Of a stretch of DNA of 52,916 nucleotides, positions 19,391-28,753 are shown piece by piece. The notes beneath the pieces were generated by a model, which saw only the letters and a program-made list of their open reading frames with translations, was not told the origin of the DNA and ran no database searches. Each line of letters begins with the position of its first letter. Position 1 is the stretch's first letter. The DNA is from Salinivirgaceae bacterium (GTDB taxonomy: Bacteria; Bacteroidota; Bacteroidia; Bacteroidales; SZUA-534): the NCBI GenBank assembly GCA_027858735.1, contig JAQICC010000232.1:1-52916 (forward strand), in the 5' to 3' direction. The position numbers were made by a program, and so were the translations under genes.

Positions 19391-20423
19391 ATCCAGCTTA
19401 ATAAATGTTAATAGCAGTTTAATTGATGTATTAAAAAAACTTGATCGGTTGCCAACCACTCAAACAGTATTTGTGGTTAATGACAACAAGAAAGTTATTG
19501 GTACTATAACCGATGGTGACATCAGAAGAGGACTAATAAAGGGTCTGAATTTGGAAAGTTCATTAGCTAAATTTGTTTTCAGAAACTTTAAATTCTTGCG
19601 AATAAACGAAAACAATTTTGACAAACTTCGGGAATTTAGAAGACTAAAACTTAAAGTAGTCCCATTATTGAATAACGAAGGGCAATTATTAAAAATATAC
19701 GATTTTTCTGTTCTTAAATCAATTATTCCTGTAGATGCTGTGCTAATGGCAGGTGGTAAAGGAGAACGATTGAAACCGCTAACCATTGACACCCCTAAAC
19801 CATTGTTAAAGGTTGGCAATAAAGAAATTATTGCGTATAATTTTGATCGCTTGCATCAATTTGGAATTTTTAACCAGCATATTACAATCAACTATTTAGG
19901 TGATCAAATAACTAATTTTTGTAAGGATTATAACAACGAAATTGATTTTAATTTAGTTCAAGAAGATCAATTCCTTGGAACAGCCGGCGGACTTAGTTTA
20001 ATTAAAGAGTTTAAAAACGATGTTATCCTTTTAATGAATTCCGATTTACTTACAAACATTGATTATGAAGACTTTTATATCTCATTTATAAATAAACAAG
20101 CCGATATGATGGTGGCATCTATCCCATATAAAGTAGATCTTCCATATGCAATTCTTGATACCGAAAACAGAATAATTAATTCATTTAAAGAAAAACCCAG
20201 CTATACATACTATGCTAATGCCGGGATTTACCTTTTAAAAAAGCACATTTTAAATTATATTCCCTCAAACACTATTTTCAATGCTACTGATTTAATGGAA
20301 ACTGTTAAAAACAACGGAGATCACTTATTACATTATCCTATTCGAAGCTATTGGCTTGATATTGGCAAGCATGAAGATTATGAGAAAGCACAAATGGATG
20401 TAGCTCATATTAATTTTGATTAA
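19374..20423 (+). CDS. ptmE: CBS-domain nucleotidyltransferase (PtmE-like, candidate GlcN-1-P guanylyltransferase)
   Basis: Paired CBS region (VFVVNDNKKVIGTITDGDIRRGLIKG...KVVPLLNNEGQLLKIYDFS) followed by DAVLMAGGKGERLKPLTIDTPKPLLKVGNKEII. Confidence 0.85.
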   Translation: MNTMHKSSLINVNSSLIDVLKKLDRLPTTQTVFVVNDNKKVIGTITDGDIRRGLIKGLNLESSLAKFVFRNFKFLRINENNFDKLREFRRLKLKVVPLLNNEGQLLKIYDFSVLKSIIPVDAVLMAGGKGERLKPLTIDTPKPLLKVGNKEIIAYNFDRLHQFGIFNQHITINYLGDQITNFCKDYNNEIDFNLVQEDQFLGTAGGLSLIKEFKNDVILLMNSDLLTNIDYEDFYISFINKQADMMVASIPYKVDLPYAILDTENRIINSFKEKPSYTYYANAGIYLLKKHILNYIPSNTIFNATDLMETVKNNGDHLLHYPIRSYWLDIGKHEDYEKAQMDVAHINFD

Positions 20424-21123
20424 AAATATGCAAGGAACTTATTTAGCAATTATTACAGCGCGAAAAGGCAGTAAAAGGTTATTCAATAAAAATTTGTTGC
20501 TATTAGCTGGCAAGCCCCTTATTGTTTGGACAATTGAAGCCGCATTGCAATCAAAATACATTTCAAAAGTACTAGTAAGTACCGATTCAAATGAAATAGC
20601 AAAAATATCGGAGCAGGCAGGTGCTTTGGTTCCCTTTATTCGTCCAAAAAATTTATCAAGTGATAAATCAACTAGTGCCGATGTTATTATTCACGTCATT
20701 GAATTTATGGAATCACAGGGTAAGCAATATGATAATTTTATATTACTTCAGCCAACTTCACCATTAAGGACTGCAAACGATATTGATAGTGCCATTAACT
20801 TGCATATTGATAAAGAAGCAAATTCTGTTACTTCCGTTTGTGAAATGGATCATTCCCCTTTATGGAGCAATACATTGCCCGAGAACCTTGCAATGGATCA
20901 TTTTCTTCGTCCTGAAATTATAAATAAAAGATCGCAAGACCTGGAAACCTACTACAGACTAAATGGTGCCATTTATGTTTGTAAAACCCAAATTTTTTTA
21001 AAGGAAAAAACATTTATTAGTAAGAAAAAAAGTTTTGCATTTATCATGAATAAAATTAATTCAATTGATATTGATGACGAATTAGATTTTAAATTTGCTG
21101 AGTTTCTTATTAATATGATTTAA
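20416..21123 (+). CDS. legF: CMP-nonulosonate cytidylyltransferase (NeuA/LegF/PtmB family)
   Basis: LAIITARKGSKRLFNKNLLLLAGKPLIVWTIEAAL, LVSTDSNEIAKISEQAGA, LLQPTSPLRTANDI. Confidence 0.93.
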   Translation: MIKNMQGTYLAIITARKGSKRLFNKNLLLLAGKPLIVWTIEAALQSKYISKVLVSTDSNEIAKISEQAGALVPFIRPKNLSSDKSTSADVIIHVIEFMESQGKQYDNFILLQPTSPLRTANDIDSAINLHIDKEANSVTSVCEMDHSPLWSNTLPENLAMDHFLRPEIINKRSQDLETYYRLNGAIYVCKTQIFLKEKTFISKKKSFAFIMNKINSIDIDDELDFKFAEFLINMI

Positions 21124-21131
21124 TGTAACCA

Positions 21132-22934
21132 ATGAAAGATCAAAAATATTATTTTGCGGTATCGTACTTAAAAGACGTTTGGCCTAAAAATATTAATAAC
21201 CTGTTTCTGGCAGCACCTCATTTATATCATCTTTTGGAAATTAACTATGAATTAAATGATTACAATTCAATAAAAGATGCACCTTATTTGAGAGCTACTG
21301 AAGATGACCTTAATACTGATGCAGAATATGTTGACGTTAAATTAAAAAAATACATTAAACTAATTACAGATCGTTTAAACTCAATTCATAATTCAGATTA
21401 TTCGAGTAATTTTTGGCACAAAATTTTATCACTTGGCTTTCTAAGATACATTACCACGTTTCATAATACGTTTAAAATTTGCGAAACATACTTTAATGAA
21501 AACGATTATTTCTGTACTCCTTTACATAAAGATTCATATTTTACCCCCAAAGATTTTGAAGAACACCGAAAATGCTTTATGAATTCCGAGTTTGGCTTTG
21601 AGCAAATATTCAGCATTTATATTAATCTGTTTTATCCTGATAAATACAAAAATATAACTGCCCAATACGAACATAATGTTGCACCTAAGCTAACATTCAG
21701 ACAAAAAATTAAATATTCAGAGATATATTTATTTGGGAAGGATCTGGTTTATCTTTTTAAAGATCAAATTGTAAAAAAAAGGTTGAAAATTGGAATTTTA
21801 GGAGCTTACTTTTCAAAGGGTAACATTGACCTTTTAAATAAAAAAAGTAATAGAAAAATTTGGTTGTTAAATTTCCCTAACTATTATAAATTAAATAGAA
21901 CAAAATTATCACTTAAAGACCGTCATGCTATGTCAGCCATGGAAAGTGATTTTGACAAATTTGACCAATTCTTTTTTTCATCAATGTATTATTGCATGCC
22001 ATCAATATTTATTGAGGGATTTAAAGACATCGAAAAAAAGCTTAATAGTTATATTAAAAAATATCCTAATCTTAAATATGTTGTTAATGAGAACTGGATT
22101 AGTCATACCTATAATTCTATTACTATTGCTTTAATGCAAGAAAAAGGTTGTATTCATATTTTTAACGAGCATAATAGTTTATTTCATCCTTATGCAGGCA
22201 AACTCACTGAATATTTTATTGATTATTCTGATATTTTTACAACTTTGGGCTGGAAAAGTAGTCATCCAAAAGTTAAGCAATTAGGTTCACTGTTCCAATT
22301 TACACATCCTGTATCCAATGTAAAGAAACATAAAATACTTTTTATTGCCGGTGCTTTAGGATTTAGAGCTAGTCATTATTCGGGAGCTTGGGGAAATTGG
22401 GAGGGAAATGCTTATAAAGCTTTTGAGTTTAACAAGGTGTTTTTTAGCATGTTGCAACAATCAACATTGAAAAAAATTACATACCGAGGCTACCCAATGC
22501 ATAAAATTAAACACATACAACTTTATAATAAAGAATATTATTATAAAGATTTATTAAAACATACAATTAAGGCTGATGTAAAGGAATCATCAAAAAAGCA
22601 AATGAGCGAGGCTCACTTAATTATTATTGATTATATGGCCACTTCATTTATTGAATGTTTTTATATGAACTTACCTACCATTGTATTTTGGAATAAAAAT
22701 ACCGTATTTCTAAAAGATGAATATAAAGACTTTCTTACACCATTAATAAAGGTTGGAATATGCCAGACTGATGCTAAAGAAGCTGCAAATTTTATTGAAA
22801 AAATCAAAGATAATCCTGAAGAATGGTGGCTTAGTAAAGAGGTTCAAACTGCTAGAAATACATTTATAAAGACAAACTTAGGAAAGCCTAAAGCTTTACT
22901 TGACTATCTATTAAGTTTAATCCAAACATCATAA
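21132..22934 (+). CDS. LIC12162-family putative surface-glycan transferase
   Basis: Large protein directly after the CMP-NulO synthetase; architecture and motifs (LFLAAPHLYHLLEINYELNDY, KIWLLNFPNYYKLNR, YDYMATSFIECFYMNLPTIVFWN-like C terminus) resemble the LIC12162 family. Confidence 0.65.
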   Translation: MKDQKYYFAVSYLKDVWPKNINNLFLAAPHLYHLLEINYELNDYNSIKDAPYLRATEDDLNTDAEYVDVKLKKYIKLITDRLNSIHNSDYSSNFWHKILSLGFLRYITTFHNTFKICETYFNENDYFCTPLHKDSYFTPKDFEEHRKCFMNSEFGFEQIFSIYINLFYPDKYKNITAQYEHNVAPKLTFRQKIKYSEIYLFGKDLVYLFKDQIVKKRLKIGILGAYFSKGNIDLLNKKSNRKIWLLNFPNYYKLNRTKLSLKDRHAMSAMESDFDKFDQFFFSSMYYCMPSIFIEGFKDIEKKLNSYIKKYPNLKYVVNENWISHTYNSITIALMQEKGCIHIFNEHNSLFHPYAGKLTEYFIDYSDIFTTLGWKSSHPKVKQLGSLFQFTHPVSNVKKHKILFIAGALGFRASHYSGAWGNWEGNAYKAFEFNKVFFSMLQQSTLKKITYRGYPMHKIKHIQLYNKEYYYKDLLKHTIKADVKESSKKQMSEAHLIIIDYMATSFIECFYMNLPTIVFWNKNTVFLKDEYKDFLTPLIKVGICQTDAKEAANFIEKIKDNPEEWWLSKEVQTARNTFIKTNLGKPKALLDYLLSLIQTS

Positions 22935-22947
22935 ATTTATTGAATTC

Positions 22948-24006
22948 TTACGAATACTTATTTTTTATTTTTTTAATCACCTCAGCAGGTTTCATTTCCA
23001 CCCCATCATACGAATATGGTTCTAATATATTCCCTTCAGCCCATTCATTCCATGCTTTAATAAATACAATATCTAGATTTTCTTTCCCAATTTCATTTTC
23101 AATTACTTTGAATTGCTCTTCAATAAATATGGGGATATCAGCATCAAATAAATATCCTTTACTTCCATATCTTGGTGTATTATCCCAGCCCGATAATATG
23201 CATGGTAAATATGAGTTTTCTGTCGTATTATATTTTCTAATGTTTTTACGCAATGCTTTTAAATACAGTTCCACGGAAAATTTAACGCAAGTTTTAATGA
23301 TCCCTTTTTGCTGCAAGGTACGGAGTATCATAAACTTTGTAACTTTTGTATTTGCAGGCGGTAACCCCACTTTAGAAAAGGAAAGTTCGGATACTTGGTC
23401 AACGTCTTGCCTTTCCGGAAAGAGCCAATAAAAACCATGTCCAAATTCTTTCTTCGCTTCTTTTTCCAAAGTTTTTATATACTCAAAACACCCATCTGTT
23501 TCAGGTCGATAAACTTGCAACACTGGTTTATTATCTATTCTAACATATCTTGAATCAGTTATAAACTTTTTTAAGTAATTGAAATGCTCTAAGGCCGATT
23601 CGTTAGAATACTTTTGTTTAAAAATAATCGTATTATCCTGACCAATCCATGATTTGCTCCAATCGTGATTGGCCCATGAAAAAAAGAATTTCTGTTTTAT
23701 AGATTTATTGGAAAGGTGCATTTCAGGAACCTTTTCAAGAGTTTTAAAACCATTATCGAACCAATAATGCCAATAGCAAAATCCATCTATTCCCATACTT
23801 TGAGAATAATCACATATTTCTTCTAATATATTTGCGTCTGTCAAGTTATAATAACCAAATCTAGTTGGTACTATTGGTTGTTTATGTCCTTTAAAAAAAG
23901 GCTTTGCTGCCTTTACATTAACCCACTCCGTGAAACCCTTTCCCCAATATTTGTCATTTTCAGGTGTGGGGTAAAATTGAGGGAGAAAATATGCATAGAA
24001 TTTCAT
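22948..24006 (-). CDS. WbsX-like (GH99-like) glycosyltransferase/hydrolase
   Basis: MKFYAYFLPQFYPTPENDKYWGKGFTEWVNVKAAKPFFKGHKQP...GIDGFCYWHYWFDNG...WANHDWSKSW...AWNEWAEGNILEP. Confidence 0.9.
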   Translation of the reverse strand: MKFYAYFLPQFYPTPENDKYWGKGFTEWVNVKAAKPFFKGHKQPIVPTRFGYYNLTDANILEEICDYSQSMGIDGFCYWHYWFDNGFKTLEKVPEMHLSNKSIKQKFFFSWANHDWSKSWIGQDNTIIFKQKYSNESALEHFNYLKKFITDSRYVRIDNKPVLQVYRPETDGCFEYIKTLEKEAKKEFGHGFYWLFPERQDVDQVSELSFSKVGLPPANTKVTKFMILRTLQQKGIIKTCVKFSVELYLKALRKNIRKYNTTENSYLPCILSGWDNTPRYGSKGYLFDADIPIFIEEQFKVIENEIGKENLDIVFIKAWNEWAEGNILEPYSYDGVEMKPAEVIKKIKNKYS

Positions 24007-24186
24007 ATTAAAGATTTTTTTTAAAATTTAAACTCCGCCTATTTTAAAGGCAACTCATTGTTAATATCTTAATTACTTCTATATTTGTTTTCACTTTTCA
24101 AATTTCGACGAATATAGAAAAAAACTTTATAACAAAGGTTATTTCACAAAAACGAAGATCTGCGATTAAGTTTATATAAGATACTT

Positions 24187-26574
24187 ATGCTAAATACTAA
24201 AAACTATAATCTATCGGGTACAAAAGCAGAAACTCTTCTTGTTCTATCTGAAATAGGATATAATGTGCCGGAAGTACTCTATTTTACTGTTGAGGAGTGG
24301 AATGCAAACCCAGATAAACTTATACAAAAAACAAGCTCTACTTTTCAAGGCAAACTACTTGCTGTACGCAGCAGCACAAAGGCTGAAGATACAGAAGACT
24401 CATCAATGGCCGGCGCTTTTGAAAGTTTATTAAATATTAAAAAAGAAAAAGCAGCAATAACTGAAGCGGTAAATACTGTAGTTAATTCGTTTGATGATGA
24501 TTTAAGCAATCAGATTTTAATTCAGCCTATGGTGACTAATGTTGCCATGAGTGGAGTAATTATGACACATGTATTGGATGATGGATCGCCATATCATGTA
24601 ATCAGTTACGATGATAAAACTGGATTAACCGATACTGTTACAAGCGGATCAACAATTAATAAAACAGTTTACATATACAATGGTGTTGATGAAAATGATT
24701 TTGACTCACCATACTTGCTTGCCGTAGTAAACTTAGTTCGCGATTTACAAAACACTTTTCCGAATATCCCCTTAGATATTGAATATGCAATAGATAAAGA
24801 CCTTATTACTCACTTATTGCAAGTTCGAAAAATAACAACCATTAAAAGTTGGAAAAAGAATATTAATAGTGAGGTATCATCACGTATGATGTATCTTAAG
24901 ACTTATGTAAGTCAACTGATGCAACCACGCCCGTATCTGTTTGGAGAAAGAACACTACTTGGTTTTATGCCCGATTGGAACCCGGCTGAAATGATAGGGG
25001 TGGTACCCCACTCTCTCTCAATGTCGCTTTACCGAGAATTAATTACTAAAAGCACATGGCGAATTGCCCGAGAAAGAATGGGCTATAGAAAAATGCCCAA
25101 TGTTGATTTAATGGTTTCTCTTTTCGGAAGAGCTTATATTGATGTGAGAAATAGTATAAATTCATTTTTACCCGATGGTTTAAATGAAACTATTTCTGAA
25201 AAATTAGTTAACGCCTACATTAACAGACTTGATAAGAATCCTTACCTGCACGATAAAATTGAATTTGAAGTAGTTCACACTGCCTATGATTTTGATTTTG
25301 ATAAAAATTTTAATGCAAGATATCCGAACCTACTGTCAAACGAAGAGTTTTATGAATACAAAGGCTTATTGCGAAACCTAACAAAGAAAGCAATTAATAA
25401 CAATTATAAAAGCAGTATTAATATTGCTTTAAGAAATATTGACAAGCTTAAAAGCATTCAAGATAGCAATGGCATTAAATCTGAAAGTAATTCATTCTCC
25501 ATAGCTGACAAAATAAATACCCTAATTGATGAATGCATTGAATTTGGTACCATCCCTTTTTCAATTTTAGCTCGACACGGATTTATTGCCGAAGCTATAC
25601 TTAGATCAGCAGTAAACAACAATGCCATTTCTGAAAAAAGGCTTAAAGAATTTAGGAGTAGTATTGTTACTGTAGCAGGTGAAATGAGCAACGATTTTCA
25701 TCTGGTCTTTAATTCTAAGCTAAACAAAACCGACTTTATTAAGAAATATGGTCACCTCCGCCCAAGCAGCTACGATATTTTATCGCCTAATTATTCAAAT
25801 AGAAAAGAACTGTTTGATGGTAAAGCCAGGGAAAGGATTGAGTGTGATTCAAAATTTATACTAACTGAAGAAGAAAAAAAGGCTATAAATATTCTTCTTG
25901 GCGAACATTCCTTAGATGGAATAACTGCAAGTGATTTGTTTTTATATACTGAGAAAGCAATTGTAGGTCGCGAATACGGAAAATTTGTGTTTACCAAGCA
26001 TCTTTCATCTATTTTAGAATATATTGCCGAATGGGGCGAGCTAAACGGATTTAGCAGGGAAGATATGTCTAATTTAAAAGTGAATGATGTACTTAACATT
26101 CTATTTAAACCCTTAACCAACGATGTTAAGTCATTTTATCAAAACCGAATCAATAAGGAAAAAATTAATTTTGAAATTGCATCGTCCTTTAAGCTTTCAT
26201 ACTTAATACGGTCGGTTAGAGATGTGCATATAGTGCCCATGCAAAGGAGTTCTGCTAACTTTATTGGTAATAAGCGTATTGAAGCAGAAATAGTAGTGTT
26301 AACTCCTTACATGGATGATATACCGCAACTTGAGAATAAAATAGTTTGCATTGAAGGGGCTGACCCAGGTTACGATTGGATTTTTACGCGAAATATTGCA
26401 GGCCTAATTACCAAATACGGTGGAGCCAATTCGCATATGGCTATTCGAAGTGCGGAATATAACTTACCCGCTGCAATAGGCTGTGGCGAACAATCCTTTG
26501 AAAGAATAATAGGGGCAAAACAATGCTTGCTCAATTGCAAAGGGAAACAACTTGAACCAATATTTTTAGAATAA
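24187..26574 (+). CDS. Glutamine kinase-like (Cj1418 type): ATP-grasp PEP/pyruvate-binding domain plus PEP-utilizer phosphohistidine domain
   Basis: N-terminal GKLLAVRSSTKAEDTEDSSMAGAFESLLNI, C-terminal swivel domain GLITKYGGANSHMAIRSAEYNLPAAIGCG; no PEP/pyruvate TIM barrel; followed without gap by hydrolase and cytidylyltransferase in Cj1418-1417-1416 transcription order. Confidence 0.85.
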   Translation: MLNTKNYNLSGTKAETLLVLSEIGYNVPEVLYFTVEEWNANPDKLIQKTSSTFQGKLLAVRSSTKAEDTEDSSMAGAFESLLNIKKEKAAITEAVNTVVNSFDDDLSNQILIQPMVTNVAMSGVIMTHVLDDGSPYHVISYDDKTGLTDTVTSGSTINKTVYIYNGVDENDFDSPYLLAVVNLVRDLQNTFPNIPLDIEYAIDKDLITHLLQVRKITTIKSWKKNINSEVSSRMMYLKTYVSQLMQPRPYLFGERTLLGFMPDWNPAEMIGVVPHSLSMSLYRELITKSTWRIARERMGYRKMPNVDLMVSLFGRAYIDVRNSINSFLPDGLNETISEKLVNAYINRLDKNPYLHDKIEFEVVHTAYDFDFDKNFNARYPNLLSNEEFYEYKGLLRNLTKKAINNNYKSSINIALRNIDKLKSIQDSNGIKSESNSFSIADKINTLIDECIEFGTIPFSILARHGFIAEAILRSAVNNNAISEKRLKEFRSSIVTVAGEMSNDFHLVFNSKLNKTDFIKKYGHLRPSSYDILSPNYSNRKELFDGKARERIECDSKFILTEEEKKAINILLGEHSLDGITASDLFLYTEKAIVGREYGKFVFTKHLSSILEYIAEWGELNGFSREDMSNLKVNDVLNILFKPLTNDVKSFYQNRINKEKINFEIASSFKLSYLIRSVRDVHIVPMQRSSANFIGNKRIEAEIVVLTPYMDDIPQLENKIVCIEGADPGYDWIFTRNIAGLITKYGGANSHMAIRSAEYNLPAAIGCGEQSFERIIGAKQCLLNCKGKQLEPIFLE

Positions 26575-27200
26575 TGGAGTGGCGATTTGGAATTACTATG
26601 CGAATAACAAATGCTGATGGTTACGATGAGCCTCGAGATACTATTGCCCAAGATTGGTCAACGTATATGACTGGTGCATTTCCTAAATCGAAATTTCTAT
26701 TTATTCCGAATATTGGTAAAAAAGCTGTTGACTTTATAAAAAAATGGGATATTAATGCTCTAATAATAAGTGGCGGTGACGATATTGGGGTTACTCCTGA
26801 ACGTGATATTACAGAAATCGCCTTAATAAAACATACAATTGATGCAAACCTACCAATAATTGCAGTTTGTAGAGGAATGCAAATGATACATACCTACTTT
26901 GATGGCAAATTAATTAATGGTGACAAAACTTTTGTAGAACAACACAGGGCAATTCCACATAATATAAATTTTGCCAACACAACAAGAGAGGTTAATTCAT
27001 ACCATACTAACCTGATTAATGAAGATACATTAAGTAAAGAATTTAACATTCTAGCTAGATGTTCTTTAGATAAAACCATTGAGGCATTCGAAGGTAAAAA
27101 TATACTTGCAATGATGTGGCATCCTGAAAGGGATATTAACATAAGCGATTGGAATAAAAAATTAATAGAAGACTTTATAAATAAAATAAATGGAAACTAG
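26574..27200 (+). CDS. Class I glutamine amidotransferase-fold hydrolase, Cj1417-like gamma-glutamyl-CDP-amidate hydrolase
   Basis: ITMRITNADGYDEPRDTIAQDW, ALIISGGDDIG, IIAVCRGMQMIHTYF (Cys nucleophile), EAFEGKNILAMMWHPERD (His); start overlaps the upstream stop (TAATG). Confidence 0.85.
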   Translation: MEWRFGITMRITNADGYDEPRDTIAQDWSTYMTGAFPKSKFLFIPNIGKKAVDFIKKWDINALIISGGDDIGVTPERDITEIALIKHTIDANLPIIAVCRGMQMIHTYFDGKLINGDKTFVEQHRAIPHNINFANTTREVNSYHTNLINEDTLSKEFNILARCSLDKTIEAFEGKNILAMMWHPERDINISDWNKKLIEDFINKINGN

Positions 27201-27936
27201 AGCAATTATACTGGCGGCAGGTCGTGGATCGAGAATGGGAGATGCAACAGCTTCAAAACCAAAATGCTTAAACACTTTAGCTGGGAAAACTTTGTTAGAA
27301 TGGCAATTGAAGTCGCTTAATGAAGCCGACTTAAACTTTATTACAGTTGTTGGCGGTTACCGTCGCGAATTATTGCAAGGCAATTTCAAAGTAGTGGCTA
27401 ACGAACGCTGGGATAAAACCAACATGGTAGCATCTTTATTTTGTGCAGAAGCTTTTAGTGGAAATACTATTATTTCATATTCCGACATCACTTATCATCC
27501 TGAGCATGTTAAAAAATTAAATGCCTCAGAGGCCGATATTACAATTACTGCTGATAAGTATTGGGATGATTTATGGAAATTACGTTTTCAAAATCCGCTT
27601 GACGATGCTGAAACATTTAAAAGCGACGGCGACAAATTAATTGAAATTGGTAAAAAAACCAATGACATTAGCAACATTGAAGCTCAATACATGGGATTGA
27701 TTAAGCTATCGGCAAAAGGATGGGATAAGATGTATGATCTTTATCAATCGTTTTCGGAAAGCAAGAAGGACAAAATGGACATGACAACCATGCTAAATGA
27801 GTTGCTTGACAATGGCACTGAAATAAATGTAGTTTTTATTGAAGGTAAATGGTGCGAAGCCGATGATTACGATGATATATTAGCCTATGAAAAAGAATTG
27901 AAGGGAAATACCAATTGGAAACATAACTGGCAGTAA
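27190..27936 (+). CDS. Nucleotidyltransferase, Cj1416-like CTP:phosphoglutamine cytidylyltransferase
   Basis: RAIILAAGRGSRMGDATASKPKCLNTLAGKTLLEWQLKSL, ERWDKTNMVASLFCA, ISYSDITYHPEHV; overlaps upstream ORF by 11 nt. Confidence 0.83.
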   Translation: METRAIILAAGRGSRMGDATASKPKCLNTLAGKTLLEWQLKSLNEADLNFITVVGGYRRELLQGNFKVVANERWDKTNMVASLFCAEAFSGNTIISYSDITYHPEHVKKLNASEADITITADKYWDDLWKLRFQNPLDDAETFKSDGDKLIEIGKKTNDISNIEAQYMGLIKLSAKGWDKMYDLYQSFSESKKDKMDMTTMLNELLDNGTEINVVFIEGKWCEADDYDDILAYEKELKGNTNWKHNWQ

Positions 27937-27958
27937 ACATATTTTTCAAAACAGGAAA

Positions 27959-28747
27959 CTACCTTTTGCGAGCAATAATTACCAACAAATTAGAAAATAA
28001 GGTTGGAAACAAGCCATGGAGAATTTTATCCAATACCGTTCCTAAAATATTTAATTCAAATCCGCCACTTCTGGCTTTTGCTTCTGAAAAATTCGATGTT
28101 TTCAATTCCTTTGCTCTAAAAAAATCATATTTAAAAAAAAAGGAAACATTTCTGGCATAATAAACCTTTTCAATTTCCATACCTGAACCTAAAAACCGTT
28201 TCATATCATTTAATGAAAAATGGCATCGGTGAAATTTGTCAAATGCTTTTCCCTGAGATCTTTTTTTCATAATATTTTCAACCATATTATTTTCAAAAGA
28301 ATCAAATCGAACAGAGGCTACCAAACGTCCACCAATAGTTAAAACTCTATGGGTTTCATCAAATGATTTTTGTAACTCATTCTCATCTTCAATATTATGA
28401 TATAAACCAAAGGCTAATATTTTATCAAAACTATTATCATCGTAAGGCAAATCCGTAATACTACCTTCAATAACTTCAGCCTCACTATCTTTCTTTAAAA
28501 TATTTTCAACGGCATTTTTACTATACTCAATACCTTTTATATCAAACCCATAGTTTTTATAATGAAAATAAACTCGCCCGGCTCCGCAGCCAGCTTCTAG
28601 AATTTTATCTCCCTTCTGAATAGCTATTTCTGCATATTTAATTGGATAAATATTAAGGTTATTAAACCCATCCTCATCTACACCACTCTTTGCCCACCTA
28701 TTTTCCCAATAATCGGAGTTTTCCTTATCCCTGTATACTTTCCTCAT
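27959..28747 (-). CDS. Class I SAM-dependent methyltransferase (candidate phosphoramidate O-methylation enzyme)
   Basis: GDKILEAGCGAGRVYFHYKNYGFDIKGIEYS, DKILAFGLYHNIEDE; located in the phosphoramidate cassette. Confidence 0.88.
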   Translation of the reverse strand: MRKVYRDKENSDYWENRWAKSGVDEDGFNNLNIYPIKYAEIAIQKGDKILEAGCGAGRVYFHYKNYGFDIKGIEYSKNAVENILKKDSEAEVIEGSITDLPYDDNSFDKILAFGLYHNIEDENELQKSFDETHRVLTIGGRLVASVRFDSFENNMVENIMKKRSQGKAFDKFHRCHFSLNDMKRFLGSGMEIEKVYYARNVSFFFKYDFFRAKELKTSNFSEAKARSGGFELNILGTVLDKILHGLFPTLFSNLLVIIARKR

Positions 28748-28753
28748 GTTTAA

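Noticed and set aside
22940-23431. + strand ORF of 163 aa
   Set aside because: Antisense shadow of the well-supported WbsX-like gene on the minus strand.
24187-26574. Rifampin phosphotransferase
   Set aside because: Shares ATP-grasp and phosphohistidine domains, but operon context with hydrolase and cytidylyltransferase points to glutamine kinase; not excluded without a search.
27190-27936. LicC-type phosphocholine cytidylyltransferase
   Set aside because: N-terminal motif resembles LicC, but there is no choline kinase (LicA), choline transporter or LicD in the window, and the gene overlaps the Cj1417-like hydrolase.
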